NCBI GenBank assembly: GCA_964504025.1
Contig: CAZDCO010000016.1
Span: forward strand, 1 to 28,462
Direction: 5' to 3'
Source: Scatosoma sp964504025
Lineage (GTDB): Bacteria > Bacillota > Clostridia > Christensenellales > Borkfalkiaceae
DNA length: 28,462 nucleotides
Positions 21,048-28,462 of the stretch are shown here, piece by piece. The notes under the pieces are model-generated. The model had not been told where the DNA came from. It searched no databases and saw only the letters and a list, made by a program, of their open reading frames with translations. Position 1 is the first letter of the stretch; every line of letters starts with the position of its first letter. Made by a program: the position numbers and the translations under genes.

Positions 21048-23249
21048 ATGGAAAAACAAGGTAATATAAAAATTTCCAGCGAGAATATGATGCCGATTAT
21101 CAAAAAGTGGCTCTATTCGGACAAGGATATCTTTTTGCGTGAAATCGTAGCGAACGGCGTGGACGCTATCACAAAACACAAAAAACTGGCGGAAATGGGC
21201 GAAGCGGAGAAAGAAGAGCATTATAAAGTAACCGTTTCCGTAGACGAAGAGGCGAAAACGCTCACCGTGGAAGACAACGGTATCGGTATGACTGCCGACG
21301 AAGTGGAGAAATACATTACGCAAATCGCTTTTTCGGGCGCGGAGGACTTCCTGCAAAAATACGAAAAAGCAAGCGGCGACGGCATTATCGGACACTTCGG
21401 TTTGGGGTTCTATTCCGCGTATATGGTTGCGGAAAACGTGGAAATTTTCACGAAGAGTTACAAGGACGAACCGGCGGTGCGTTGGGAGTCGGACGGTAAC
21501 GCAACTTATACGATCGGGGAAACGGATAAAGCGGAGCGCGGCACGAAGATCGTTATGCATATTGCGGACGAAGAAAAGGACTTCTTGAAAGAAAACACGA
21601 TCAGAGAACTTTTGAGAAAATATTGCTCGTTTATGCCCTTCGATATCTACCTCAATCCGAAAGGCGACGAGAAAGATCAACCGATCAACAACATGCAGCC
21701 GTTATATTTGAAAGATCCGAAAGAATGTACGGACGAAGAATATAAAGACTTCTGCCGCATTATCGGACACTTCGGTTTGGGGTTCTATTCCGCGTATATG
21801 GTTGCGGAAAACGTGGAAATTTTCACGAAGAGTTACAAGGACGAACCGGCGGTGCGTTGGGAGTCGGACGGTAACGCAACTTATACGATCGGGGAAACGG
21901 ATAAAGCGGAGCGCGGCACGAAGATCGTTATGCATATTGCGGACGAAGAAAAGGACTTCTTGAAAGAAAACACGATCAGAGAACTTTTGAGAAAATATTG
22001 CTCGTTTATGCCCTTCGATATCTACCTCAATCCGAAAGGCGACGAGAAAGATCAACCGATCAACAACATGCAGCCGTTATATTTGAAAGATCCGAAAGAA
22101 TGTACGGACGAAGAATATAAAGACTTCTGCCGCGACACCTTTATGGATTATAACGAACCCTTGTTCTGGATTCACTTAAATATGGAATATCCTTTCCGAT
22201 TAAAGGGTATCTTATATTTTCCTCAAGTCAAGAAACAACAGGTACAGCTTGAAAAAGGACAGGTTAAACTCTACTGTAACCAAGTGTTTATCGCCGATAA
22301 CATTAAAGAAGTCATTCCCGAATTTTTAATGTTGTTGAACGGCGTGGTCGATTGTCCCGATATTCCCTTAAACGTATCGAGAAGCTTCTTGCAAAACGAT
22401 AAGCAAGTACAAAAAATCTCCAAGCACATCACCAAAAAGGTGGCGGATAAGCTGACTTCCTTATATAATAACGATAAAGAGAAGTACGAGAGTTGCTGGA
22501 AGGATATTTCTACCTTTATCAAATTCGGCTGTTTGAAAGATGACGATTTCTACGATAAGGTAGAAAAGATTATCATTTTCAAAAATTTGCAAGGCGAATA
22601 TAAGCCGCTGCAAGACTATTTCGGCGAAGAACTCAGCGAAGAGGACGCGAAAGAGGGCAAACAGTCGCAACCGATCTATTACGTTTCCGACGAAGTGCAA
22701 CAGGCGCAATACGTAGCTATGTTCAAGGAAGCAGGTTTGGACGCGTTGATTTGCGATACCTATATCGATTCGCACTTCATCAGCTATATTGAGTATAAAA
22801 ATCCGAGAAAATGCCGTTTCGTGCGTATCGACGCCGACGTCGACGGCGCGTTGAAGAGTGATTCCGTCGTCAGCGAAGAAGAGGAAAAGGCAATCGTCGA
22901 TCTCTTTAAGGAGCATATCGTCAACAAAGATTTGCAAATCAAGGTAGAAAAATTCACGACGGCGAAGGTCCCTGCGATCATCAACGTGGAAGAATTTATG
23001 CGCCGTATGTCGGAAATGGGCGGTTTCTACGGCATGGGAGAAACAGACGTCATGAAGAACGCAACCCTCGTCCTCAACGTTACCAACCCCGTCGTTTCTG
23101 GCGTAATGAAGTTGCCCAAGGAAAAGCAATCGCTCGTCGTCAATCAAATTTATTATTTGGCAATGCTTTCGTATAAGAAGTTGTCTTCGGAAGAATTGTC
23201 CGATTTCACCGAAAAGAGCTGTCAGTTGTTGTTTGAATACAGCAAATAA
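21048..23249 (+). CDS. htpG: HtpG (Hsp90 chaperone) with internal 125-residue tandem duplication
   Basis: An Hsp90-family ATP-dependent chaperone of 733 residues; without the duplication it would be 608, normal for HtpG. The GHKL ATPase domain starts with the REIVANGVDAI segment (catalytic Glu and Mg-binding Asn), then VEDNGIGMT. Residues 113-237 and 238-362 are identical, each starting IIGHFGLGFYSAYM and ending KDFCR. The repeated block spans the ATP-lid/glycine motif to the end of the N-domain linker. The middle domain (FWIHLNMEYPF, PLNVSRSFLQ) and C-terminal dimer domain follow normally. One complete N-domain is retained, so activity is conceivable. ATG is preceded by GAAAGGAG. I see a TATAAT at 21011-21016 but no good -35, and no CIRCE-type operator. 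Confidence 0.95.
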   Translation: MEKQGNIKISSENMMPIIKKWLYSDKDIFLREIVANGVDAITKHKKLAEMGEAEKEEHYKVTVSVDEEAKTLTVEDNGIGMTADEVEKYITQIAFSGAEDFLQKYEKASGDGIIGHFGLGFYSAYMVAENVEIFTKSYKDEPAVRWESDGNATYTIGETDKAERGTKIVMHIADEEKDFLKENTIRELLRKYCSFMPFDIYLNPKGDEKDQPINNMQPLYLKDPKECTDEEYKDFCRIIGHFGLGFYSAYMVAENVEIFTKSYKDEPAVRWESDGNATYTIGETDKAERGTKIVMHIADEEKDFLKENTIRELLRKYCSFMPFDIYLNPKGDEKDQPINNMQPLYLKDPKECTDEEYKDFCRDTFMDYNEPLFWIHLNMEYPFRLKGILYFPQVKKQQVQLEKGQVKLYCNQVFIADNIKEVIPEFLMLLNGVVDCPDIPLNVSRSFLQNDKQVQKISKHITKKVADKLTSLYNNDKEKYESCWKDISTFIKFGCLKDDDFYDKVEKIIIFKNLQGEYKPLQDYFGEELSEEDAKEGKQSQPIYYVSDEVQQAQYVAMFKEAGLDALICDTYIDSHFISYIEYKNPRKCRFVRIDADVDGALKSDSVVSEEEEKAIVDLFKEHIVNKDLQIKVEKFTTAKVPAIINVEEFMRRMSEMGGFYGMGETDVMKNATLVLNVTNPVVSGVMKLPKEKQSLVVNQIYYLAMLSYKKLSSEELSDFTEKSCQLLFEYSK
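21384..21758 (+). repeat. First copy of 375-bp perfect tandem duplication in htpG
   Basis: It begins at ATTATCGGACAC and ends with GACTTCTGCCGC. Its 375 bases (125 codons) appear identical by eye to the copy that follows with no gap. The junction shares only GC before the first base, so no long flanking homology explains it. Confidence 0.95.
21759..22133 (+). repeat. Second copy of 375-bp perfect tandem duplication in htpG
   Basis: Same 375 bases as 21384-21758, in frame, encoding residues 238-362. After it the normal middle domain resumes with DTFMDYNEPLFW. Confidence 0.95.
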
Positions 23250-23275
23250 TCAAATTCGCAAAATTCGATAGTGAG

Positions 23276-23306
23276 AAAAAGTCTTTCTTAACGGAAAGGC
23301 TTTTTT
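23276..23306 (+). terminator. Terminator of htpG
   Basis: A 12-bp stem (AAAAAGTCTTTC with GAAAGGCTTTTT, one G-U) and 6-nt loop, with an uninterrupted T run, 26 nt after the stop. Confidence 0.8.
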
Positions 23307-23321
23307 CTTTACGCAAAAACG

Positions 23322-23350
23322 TTCTAATTGGACAAGCCGGCGCATACAGT
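23322..23350 (+). promoter_or_regulatory. Possible sigma-E promoter of the spoIIIA operon
   Basis: CATACAGT (23343-23350) differs by one base from the mother-cell sigma-E -10 (CATACAAT). TTCTAAT 14 bp upstream is a poor match to the -35. The predicted start would fall near the SpoIIIAA ATG. Sigma-E control of spoIIIA is established in Bacillus; its application here is inference. Confidence 0.35.
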
Positions 23351-23356
23351 ATACAA

Positions 23357-24217
23357 ATGTTAGATTTTCTACCCGAAAAAATCAAGGATTGTCTATCCAA
23401 AACGAATATGCGATTCGTCTACGAAGTGCGTTTACGCGCGCACCGACCGACGACCGTCAATTATCAAGGGACGTATCGTTATCTCAGCGAATACGGTGTA
23501 ACGGACAGGGTGGAACGGGCTGTGGTATGCGACGAACGGGATATTTCCGAGTGCGTCTTTCGCGCGGGAAATTACGCGGTATATTCCGTCGAAGAACAAA
23601 TTAAGCAAGGGTTTATCACGGCAAAGGACGGGGAACGGATCGGGATCGCGGGAGAATACGTCTTCGAGAACGGACAGCCGTTGGCGATGCGGAACTTTTC
23701 TTCGCTGTGTATTCGCGTTCCGCACGAAATCTTGAACTGTGGCGAGAAAATCTATCAAAGTTGTATGTCAGACAAACTACGTAGTGTTTTGTTGTGTTCT
23801 TCGCCCGGGTTTGGAAAAACAACGATTTTACGTGATCTAAGCCGTATAATCGGGGAAAAGACGAAGAAAAACGTATTGATATGCGACGAACGGGGCGAAA
23901 TCTCTTGCGGCGACGTGGGAAACGGTTGCGACGTATTGAAATTTGCGGACAAGGCAACGGCGTTTTCTTCCGGAATCCGCGCGCTGCGTCCCGACGTAAT
24001 CGTTACCGACGAATTATCCCTCGTCGATTGCGCCGCGGTAGCCAAAGCGCGCGACGCAGGGGTGTGCGTGTTGTCGTCGGCGCATTTTTCGGCAATCGAG
24101 AACGTCCGCGACGAGTTTGCAGGGCTGTTCGACCGATACGTCGTGCTCAGCGAGCGGAAAATCGGACGGATCAAAGGAATATACGACCGAACAGGAAAGG
24201 AATTGTATGACGTATAG
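23357..24217 (+). CDS. spoIIIAA: Stage III sporulation protein AA (ATPase)
   Basis: A 286-residue secretion-type ATPase, in the mother cell, that is thought to power the SpoIIIA-SpoIIQ channel feeding the forespore. The N-terminal part has the family phrase VYEVRLRAHRPTTV (about 21-34). The P-loop is SSPGFGKTT (K154), where the first Gly of the usual G-x4-GK is Ser148. The Walker B-like strand is VIVTDELS (D218, E219) and the RGE motif follows VLICDE. Length is slightly below Bacillus (about 307). The ATG has no visible Shine-Dalgarno, unlike nearly all its neighbours, but homologues start at the same place. It overlaps spoIIIAB by 11 nt. Confidence 0.93.
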   Translation: MLDFLPEKIKDCLSKTNMRFVYEVRLRAHRPTTVNYQGTYRYLSEYGVTDRVERAVVCDERDISECVFRAGNYAVYSVEEQIKQGFITAKDGERIGIAGEYVFENGQPLAMRNFSSLCIRVPHEILNCGEKIYQSCMSDKLRSVLLCSSPGFGKTTILRDLSRIIGEKTKKNVLICDERGEISCGDVGNGCDVLKFADKATAFSSGIRALRPDVIVTDELSLVDCAAVAKARDAGVCVLSSAHFSAIENVRDEFAGLFDRYVVLSERKIGRIKGIYDRTGKELYDV

Positions 24218-24701
24218 ATTGCTTTTGGGAATAATAATCGTCGTTTTTTGCAGTGCGTGCGGCTTTATGCTCGCGAAAAAATATCGCAAGCGAAAACAGT
24301 TTTTTACGCAACTGTATCAATTCAACGAACGATTTTTGAACGAGATTGCCTATTACCGCCGCCCGATCGAGGCGTTTACTTCGCAACACGAATATAAGGG
24401 CGAATTCGCGTTGCTTTTGACGCTCTATTTAGAGGGCGTGAAAACGGATGACGAGGCGTTCGACGTGCGAAACAACGCCGAATTTACCTTTCTGACGGAA
24501 GAAGAAAAGAACGACGTCAACGATTATTTCCGTATGCTCGGCAAAGGGGACAGCCTGTCGCAAAAGGGGTATTTTACCGCGAAAAAAGAGAGTTTGTGTG
24601 CGTGGCAAAACGAGGCGAACGCAATTGCGAAAAAATACGGCGATTTGTACGTAAAACTCGGTTTTTTATTCGGGTTGTTTCTATTGATCGTCTTGATATA
24701 G
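24207..24701 (+). CDS. spoIIIAB: Stage III sporulation protein AB
   Basis: A 164-residue protein with a hydrophobic N-terminus (about 3-22), a cytosolic or intermembrane helical domain rich in charged residues, and a C-terminal hydrophobic helix (about 145-163). This two-ended layout with similarity to the type II secretion GspF fold is that of SpoIIIAB. I start at ATG 24207, preceded by AAAGGAATT; the longer frame upstream would lie wholly within spoIIIAA. It is positioned second in the operon, as in other sporulators, and precedes spoIIIAC by 12 nt. Confidence 0.88.
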   Translation: MTYRLLLGIIIVVFCSACGFMLAKKYRKRKQFFTQLYQFNERFLNEIAYYRRPIEAFTSQHEYKGEFALLLTLYLEGVKTDDEAFDVRNNAEFTFLTEEEKNDVNDYFRMLGKGDSLSQKGYFTAKKESLCAWQNEANAIAKKYGDLYVKLGFLFGLFLLIVLI

Positions 24702-24713
24702 GGAAGTTTGCAA

Positions 24714-24911
24714 ATGGATATTACGATACTTTTCAAAATGGCGGCGATCGGCATTGTCGTTACGGTGATTTGTCAAATCTTAAAGAAATCAGACCGCGAC
24801 GATATTGCTACGCTCGTGTCGATCGTAGGGCTCGTGATCGTTTTAGCCGTCGTCGTGGGTATGATCGGCGACCTGTTCGACAACATACGGGACATATTCG
24901 GGCTGACGTAG
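24714..24911 (+). CDS. spoIIIAC: Stage III sporulation protein AC
   Basis: A 65-residue membrane protein with two hydrophobic helices (about 3-22 and 33-53) separated by a short charged turn KKSDRDD, as in SpoIIIAC (68 residues in Bacillus). It forms part of the membrane complex with SpoIIIAD. ATG 24714 follows AGGGAAG. Confidence 0.92.
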   Translation: MDITILFKMAAIGIVVTVICQILKKSDRDDIATLVSIVGLVIVLAVVVGMIGDLFDNIRDIFGLT

Positions 24912-24935
24912 CGCAACGAGAGAGTGAGGTAGAGT

Positions 24936-25328
24936 ATGGATATCGTGAAAATTATCGGCGTGGCGTTCGTAACGGCAATCACTTCCGTGATCTTGCGGCA
25001 GTCGAAGCCGGAATTGTCCTTTGCCGTTACGGTAACGGGCGTAATCGTCGTCTTACTGTTTATTATCGAAGCGTTGCAAGGCACGATCGCGGCGTTTTCC
25101 GCGTTGGCGTCGGTAACGGGTATGGAGAACGGACTTTTGAAAATACTCGTCAAAATCGTCGGCGTAGGCTATTTGACGGAGTTCGCCGCAGGCGTTTTGC
25201 AAGATTTCGGGAGTGCGTCCATGGCGGATAAGGTAACGCTCGGCGGTAAGATTGCCATCGTAACCTTGGCGTTACCCGTATTCGAGGGGTTATTAACGTT
25301 AATCAAAGGATTTTTACAACTAATATGA
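24936..25328 (+). CDS. spoIIIAD: Stage III sporulation protein AD
   Basis: A 130-residue membrane protein with four hydrophobic stretches (about 3-18, 25-55, 68-85, 98-125). It contains the family phrases LRQSKPELSF and IVGVGYLTEFAAGVLQDFGS. Length matches Bacillus (133). Upstream AGTGAGGTAGAGT is a moderate ribosome binding site. The stop overlaps the ATG of spoIIIAE (ATGA), indicating translational coupling. Confidence 0.95.
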   Translation: MDIVKIIGVAFVTAITSVILRQSKPELSFAVTVTGVIVVLLFIIEALQGTIAAFSALASVTGMENGLLKILVKIVGVGYLTEFAAGVLQDFGSASMADKVTLGGKIAIVTLALPVFEGLLTLIKGFLQLI

Positions 25329-26536
25329 GTTTGCCGTCCAACCGCCCTTCCCGTACGATTGTTTTCGGGGTAGTATTGCTCTTGTTTATCATGTGTTCCG
25401 TTCTATCGTCTACCGTACGCCGCGTAGCCGCGGCGGAAGAAGCAACCGCCGCCGTATCCGCGGAATCGCAACTGAACGAGAGTGTAAACGATTTGTTGGA
25501 TAAGCTCGATTTGGAAGCGTTGCAAGCTTATTTATCGTCTTTGTCGTCTATCTCCGACGAAAGCGTCAAAGATCGATTATTGTCCTACGTCCGCGGCGCG
25601 CAATTCGATTATGAAAAATTCGGCGAGCAAATGGCGGCGATCGTATTCAAAAACGTAGGGGATATTTTGCCTGCGTTTGCCTGTATCGCGGCGATCGCGC
25701 TGTTATCGGGCGCAATGCACGCCGTTCAGGGCGGATCGACCGTCCGCACCGCTTCGGAAATGACGTTGCTCGTTGCGTACGCCGCCTCGTTAATTCCGCT
25801 CGTAGCCGTATTGATAGAGTGTTTTCAAACGACGATCGCAAGCATAGGAGAGATGCAAACGCAAATGCAACTCGTCTTTCCGTTGTTGCTAACTCTCATG
25901 GCGGCAACGGGCGGCACGACGACCGCCGCCGTTTGTCGTCCTGCCGTCGCCTTTTTCTCTACGACAATCGTTTCTTTGATGCGGAGCGTGGTGCTGCCGT
26001 TATGCGTAACCGTTATCGCCTTTTCTATGGCAGGTAACCTGTCGAACGAATTGAAAATCAACAAATTTACTTCGTTTTTTAAGAGTATCAACAAATGGAT
26101 CGTAGGCGTTTGCGCGTCCGTGTTCGGCTTATTTTTTACCTTGCAGGGCATTACGGCGGCAACGTACGACGGCGTGGCGCGGCGCGCGACGAAATACGCG
26201 ATCGGTAACGGAATTCCAATTATCGGCGGTTTTTTGTCTGGCGGCTTCGATTTGGCGGTTGCAGGTAGCGTATTGCTGAAAAACGCCTTGGGAAGCATGA
26301 GTATCGTCCTGCTTCTACTCGTCGTGATCGAACCGTTGGTTTTGCTTTTGGCTACGACGGTATTGCTCCGTTTTACGGCGGCGATTACGCAACCGTTCGG
26401 CGGCAGTCGTATCTCCGATCTGTTGGGGGAAACGGCGGATAATTTACAATATTGTACGGCAGGGCTGCTGTTGACGGCGTTTTTATATTTTTTAACCGTC
26501 GTGTTACTCGTGTCGGTATCGGAGGCGTTGTTTTGA
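25325..26536 (+). CDS. spoIIIAE: Stage III sporulation protein AE
   Basis: A 403-residue polytopic membrane protein close to Bacillus SpoIIIAE (399). An N-terminal signal-like segment (about 12-34, ending near VAAAEEA) is followed by a soluble acidic domain (about 40-110), then seven to eight hydrophobic helices. Family phrases such as MHAVQGGSTVRTASEM, LTLMAATGGTTTAAVCRPAVAFFS and IPIIGGFLSGGFDLAVAGSVLLKNALG (given in pieces) are recognisable. It is thought to be the membrane core of the channel. The 4-nt overlap with spoIIIAD and with the TTG start of spoIIIAF argues for co-translation. Confidence 0.95.
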   Translation: MSLPSNRPSRTIVFGVVLLLFIMCSVLSSTVRRVAAAEEATAAVSAESQLNESVNDLLDKLDLEALQAYLSSLSSISDESVKDRLLSYVRGAQFDYEKFGEQMAAIVFKNVGDILPAFACIAAIALLSGAMHAVQGGSTVRTASEMTLLVAYAASLIPLVAVLIECFQTTIASIGEMQTQMQLVFPLLLTLMAATGGTTTAAVCRPAVAFFSTTIVSLMRSVVLPLCVTVIAFSMAGNLSNELKINKFTSFFKSINKWIVGVCASVFGLFFTLQGITAATYDGVARRATKYAIGNGIPIIGGFLSGGFDLAVAGSVLLKNALGSMSIVLLLLVVIEPLVLLLATTVLLRFTAAITQPFGGSRISDLLGETADNLQYCTAGLLLTAFLYFLTVVLLVSVSEALF

Positions 26537-27021
26537 ACGGATATTTATTGAGCGTTGTCGGAACGATTTTGCTGTGCGCGTTGCTTACGGCGATCCTGCC
26601 GAACGGCAAAACGTCGGAAACGATCGGAAAGATTGCGCGGCTTGCCTGTTTGGTGGCGATCGTCGCGCCGATTCCAAAACTGTTGCAAGGATATAAGGCG
26701 CGCGACGAAACGAACGGCGAAAACTTTTTTAACGAATCAGGTATACGGACGGACGAAACGTTCATACAGTATTACTGTGAACGGAGAATAGAGTTAGCCG
26801 AACGAGCGTTGGAGAGGGAATTGCAGGAAAAATTCGATTGCAGCGTATCGACCGAGTTCGTTTGGGAATGGAAAAGCGAAGGCGTTTCTTCCGTATACGA
26901 CGACGAAGCCGTTTATATCCGACAAATCAAATTGCACGGCGAAAGCTGGAACGAGGAGGAACGAATGTCCGTTGCGGCGTACGTAACGAAATATTATTGC
27001 AGCGAGGTGCTACTTGAATAA
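26533..27021 (+). CDS. spoIIIAF: Stage III sporulation protein AF
   Basis: A 162-residue protein with two N-terminal transmembrane helices (about 4-20 and 30-50) and a soluble C-terminal ring-building-like domain in the intermembrane space. It is shorter than Bacillus SpoIIIAF (206). I use TTG at 26533, because it overlaps the spoIIIAE stop (TTGA) and has GGAGG at 26521-26525 with a 7-nt spacing; the upstream ATG in the same frame would lie inside spoIIIAE. The family phrase ILCALLTAILPNGKT near residue 15-30 supports it. Confidence 0.9.
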   Translation: MNGYLLSVVGTILLCALLTAILPNGKTSETIGKIARLACLVAIVAPIPKLLQGYKARDETNGENFFNESGIRTDETFIQYYCERRIELAERALERELQEKFDCSVSTEFVWEWKSEGVSSVYDDEAVYIRQIKLHGESWNEEERMSVAAYVTKYYCSEVLLE

Positions 27022-27385
27022 ACGAACAGGCGAAAAGCGAGGAAAACTCAGCGGAAAAGCAAAGGACGCGCTCTTGATTGCTGCACTTGCCTTCGTGGTA
27101 TTGTTGGCGGCGTGGCGGCTGTTTTCCGTCGGGGAGGACGGGGCGACGCTCGACGTCGGCGTATATACCGATACGGAAAAGAGAATCGTGCAAATGCTCC
27201 GTGAAATGGAGGGGGTGGGCGACGTTACCGTTACCGTTTGCGAAACGGAAGAGGGCGTGGAAAGCGTAGTCGTCGTATGCGACGGCGCGAAAGATTTTCA
27301 GGTGGCGATATCCGTGCGCGAAGCGGTTGCCGCCGCCGTGGGTACGCAGGAAAAGAACGTTAAAATCTATTTGAAAAAGGAATAA
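27014..27385 (+). CDS. spoIIIAG: Stage III sporulation protein AG, compact form
   Basis: A 123-residue protein, about half the Bacillus SpoIIIAG (229). It has a basic N-terminus, one transmembrane helix (about 20-38) and a ring-building motif (about 50-120): YTDTEKRIVQMLREMEGVG, then VTVTVCETEEGVESVVVVCDGAKD and VREAVAAAVG. In Bacillus the loop between the two strands carries the beta-triangle insertion that forms a large barrel in the 30-subunit ring; here it is only a few residues. Start is TTG at 27014, behind GAGGTG, overlapping spoIIIAF by 8 nt. Position before spoIIIAH supports the assignment. Confidence 0.88.
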   Translation: MNKRTGEKRGKLSGKAKDALLIAALAFVVLLAAWRLFSVGEDGATLDVGVYTDTEKRIVQMLREMEGVGDVTVTVCETEEGVESVVVVCDGAKDFQVAISVREAVAAAVGTQEKNVKIYLKKE

Positions 27386-27403
27386 TTAAAGGAGAATTTA
27401 TAT

Positions 27404-27892
27404 ATGTCAAGCAAAAAGAAAATTATCGTTATGAGTTCGTTGGTACTGTTGTTGGCGGTTACCGCCGTGTTTAATTTCGTGCTCGCTACCACGACGACGG
27501 GCGCGGCTTCGGACGAGGGCGTTACCGCCGCAAACTATTTCACGACCTATCGCGCGGAACGCACGACGACGAGAAACGAAGAGTTGTTGCAACTCGATAG
27601 CGTAATCGCGCTCTACGAAGAGGGGGACGAAAAATACGAAGCGGCAACGGAAATGAAAATGGAGATTGTTTCGGCTATGGAACAAGAACTCGTCTTGGAA
27701 AACTTGGTCAAATCGCTCGGTTTTTCGGACGCCGTCGTATCCGTTTCCGTAGACTCGGATAACGTCAACGTCTTTATCAATTCGGCGGAATTAAATTACG
27801 ATACCGCGCTTTCCATCTATAATATGATGAAAAACGAAACGGGTATCGTTGCAGGAAATATCATCATTATGCCCGTTTATGCGGAAAGCTGA
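27404..27892 (+). CDS. spoIIIAH: Stage III sporulation protein AH
   Basis: A 162-residue protein (218 in Bacillus) whose ectodomain interacts with forespore SpoIIQ, where that partner exists. One N-terminal transmembrane helix (about 8-28), a short linker, a helical segment EKYEAATEMKMEIVSAMEQELVLE (about 75-98, given as a region), and a ring-building/YscJ-like domain (about 95-155) with LVKSLGFSDAVVSVSVD and NVNVFI. ATG preceded by AAAGGAG. It ends the operon. No clear terminator follows. Confidence 0.93.
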   Translation: MSSKKKIIVMSSLVLLLAVTAVFNFVLATTTTGAASDEGVTAANYFTTYRAERTTTRNEELLQLDSVIALYEEGDEKYEAATEMKMEIVSAMEQELVLENLVKSLGFSDAVVSVSVDSDNVNVFINSAELNYDTALSIYNMMKNETGIVAGNIIIMPVYAES

Positions 27893-27922
27893 AAAAAAGA
27901 CGAGAAAATATTGCTAAAACAG

Positions 27923-27951
27923 TAGAAAATTTGAAAAAGATGTGTTATAAT
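27923..27951 (+). promoter_or_regulatory. Extended -10 promoter of the Asp23/Gls24 gene
   Basis: TATAAT (27946-27951) preceded by TG at the extended -10 position (TGTTATAAT), with a weak -35 TAGAAA (27923-27928) at 17 bp. It would let this gene be expressed outside sporulation. Confidence 0.6.
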
Positions 27952-27983
27952 ATACTTGAGATAAAATCGAGGAGAACTATTTT

Positions 27984-28370
27984 ATGTTCAATATCAAATT
28001 AAACACGAAAGATACGCAAAGCGGTAAAATCGTCTACAACGCAGGGATCGTATACAATATCGTTGCGCTTGCCATTGCCGAAGTGGACGGAGCGTTGCCC
28101 TTGGACGGCAAGAAGAACGGCATTTCGCTCTTTTTGGAAAAGGACGGCATTTACGCCGACGTGTCTGTCGTCGTGAAATACGGCTATAACGTTCCCGAAC
28201 TTGCTTACCGTATTCAACAATCGGTTAAGCAAAGCGTAGAGAATATGACGCACTACCGTGTAGCGGAAGTCAACGTACACGTGCGCGACGTCGTTTTTAC
28301 CGATGCACCCGTTCCCGCCGAAAGGGAAGAGGAAACGGAAGAAACCGCAACCGAATCGCGTAAACAATAA
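27984..28370 (+). CDS. Asp23/Gls24 family envelope stress protein
   Basis: A 128-residue Asp23/Gls24 (DUF322) protein. The core shows GKIVYNAGIVYNIVALAIAEVDG, then GISLFLEKDGIYADVSVVVKYGYNVPELAYRIQQSVKQSVENMT and VAEVNVHVRDVVF, the family's alternating strand-helix pattern (listed as regions about 12-35, 45-80, 85-110). The C-terminus is a glutamate-rich, probably disordered tail. Members are implicated in cell-envelope homeostasis and lie between spoIIIAH and nusB in many Clostridia, as the order here suggests. ATG preceded by CGAGGAGAAC. Confidence 0.92.
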   Translation: MFNIKLNTKDTQSGKIVYNAGIVYNIVALAIAEVDGALPLDGKKNGISLFLEKDGIYADVSVVVKYGYNVPELAYRIQQSVKQSVENMTHYRVAEVNVHVRDVVFTDAPVPAEREEETEETATESRKQ

Positions 28371-28388
28371 ACGCAATCAAAGCGAACG

Positions 28389-28436
28389 CCCTTCTTTAAC
28401 GAGAGGGGGTTTCGTCCTGTAAAAATCTTTTTTACA
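28389..28436 (+). terminator. Two weak hairpins after the Asp23 gene
   Basis: CCCTTCT/AGAGGGG (7 bp, one G-U) followed by GTTT, and then TGTAAAAA/TTTTTACA (8 bp, 3-nt loop) at 28418-28436. Either may attenuate or end transcription before the next gene. Confidence 0.35.
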
Positions 28437-28459
28437 AGTTACATAGAACGGAGTACTTT

Positions 28460-28462
28460 ATG
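28460..28462 (+). CDS. Start codon of the next gene, cut by the window edge
   Basis: An ATG with AACGGAG 7 nt upstream closes the window. Only the start codon is visible. From the usual clostridial gene order it may be nusB, but nothing in the sequence proves it. Confidence 0.35.

Noticed and set aside
24596..25231. A 211-codon Arg-rich plus-strand frame
   Set aside because: It overlaps spoIIIAB, AC and AD in another frame; the extreme Arg content reflects out-of-frame reading of these genes.

Overview
The window reads as chromosomal DNA of an anaerobic, spore-forming Firmicute of the class Clostridia, probably an uncultured gut lineage. The evidence is a complete spoIIIAA-AH operon followed by an Asp23/Gls24 gene, an IspH-ribosomal S1 fusion, consensus sigma-A promoters (TTGACR-17-TATAAT), strong AGGAGG-type ribosome binding sites, and a DUF4364/TSCPD/HPr-like neighbourhood typical of Clostridia. 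The sequence is gene-dense with moderate G+C. I see no phage, transposase, CRISPR or rRNA genes. The genus assignment is not supported further.

Layout. 1-1150 (minus): TSCPD protein, DUF4364 protein and an HPr-like protein lacking the usual phospho-histidine. 1230-4100 (plus): Nudix hydrolase, lipid/diacylglycerol kinase and a GNAT-like protein, each with its own promoter. 4150-6602: a 794-residue REC-HD-GYP-PAS-like-GGDEF c-di-GMP protein whose last codons run through an 11-G tract. 6718-8853: divergent AraC regulator and NahK-like sugar kinase. 8979-9052: tRNA-Trp (minus). 9161-10597: RNase HI and a VTT/TVP38 membrane protein. 10633-15549: an operon for a membrane-bound, sodium-pumping biotin decarboxylase or transcarboxylase with both a 12S-like and a 5S-type carboxyltransferase. 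15714-20942: flavoprotein (YhiN/HI0933 family), chorismate mutase-CMP kinase fusion, PlsC acyltransferase and IspH-S1 fusion. 21048-23249: htpG carrying a perfect in-frame 375-bp tandem duplication. 23357-27892: spoIIIAA-AH. 27984-28370: Asp23/Gls24. The window ends on the ATG of a further gene.

How the genes work together. The decarboxylase operon should couple biotin-dependent decarboxylation (oxaloacetate is the best-supported substrate, from the 5S subunit) to sodium export, a common energy-conserving step in fermenters. The cmk-plsC-ispH/rpsA block is a conserved clostridial housekeeping cluster. The spoIIIA operon makes the engulfment channel and basal complex linking mother cell and forespore.

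Most interesting points: the exact duplication inside htpG; the internal promoter and Shine-Dalgarno placed to express S1 separately from the IspH-S1 fusion; the AroH-Cmk fusion; the coexistence of a degenerate 12S-like and an intact 5S carboxyltransferase in one sodium-pump operon; the G11 tract at the end of the c-di-GMP gene; and a palindromic, repeat-like in-frame insertion in the flavoprotein gene. No single locus looks like a wholly new defence or mobile system.
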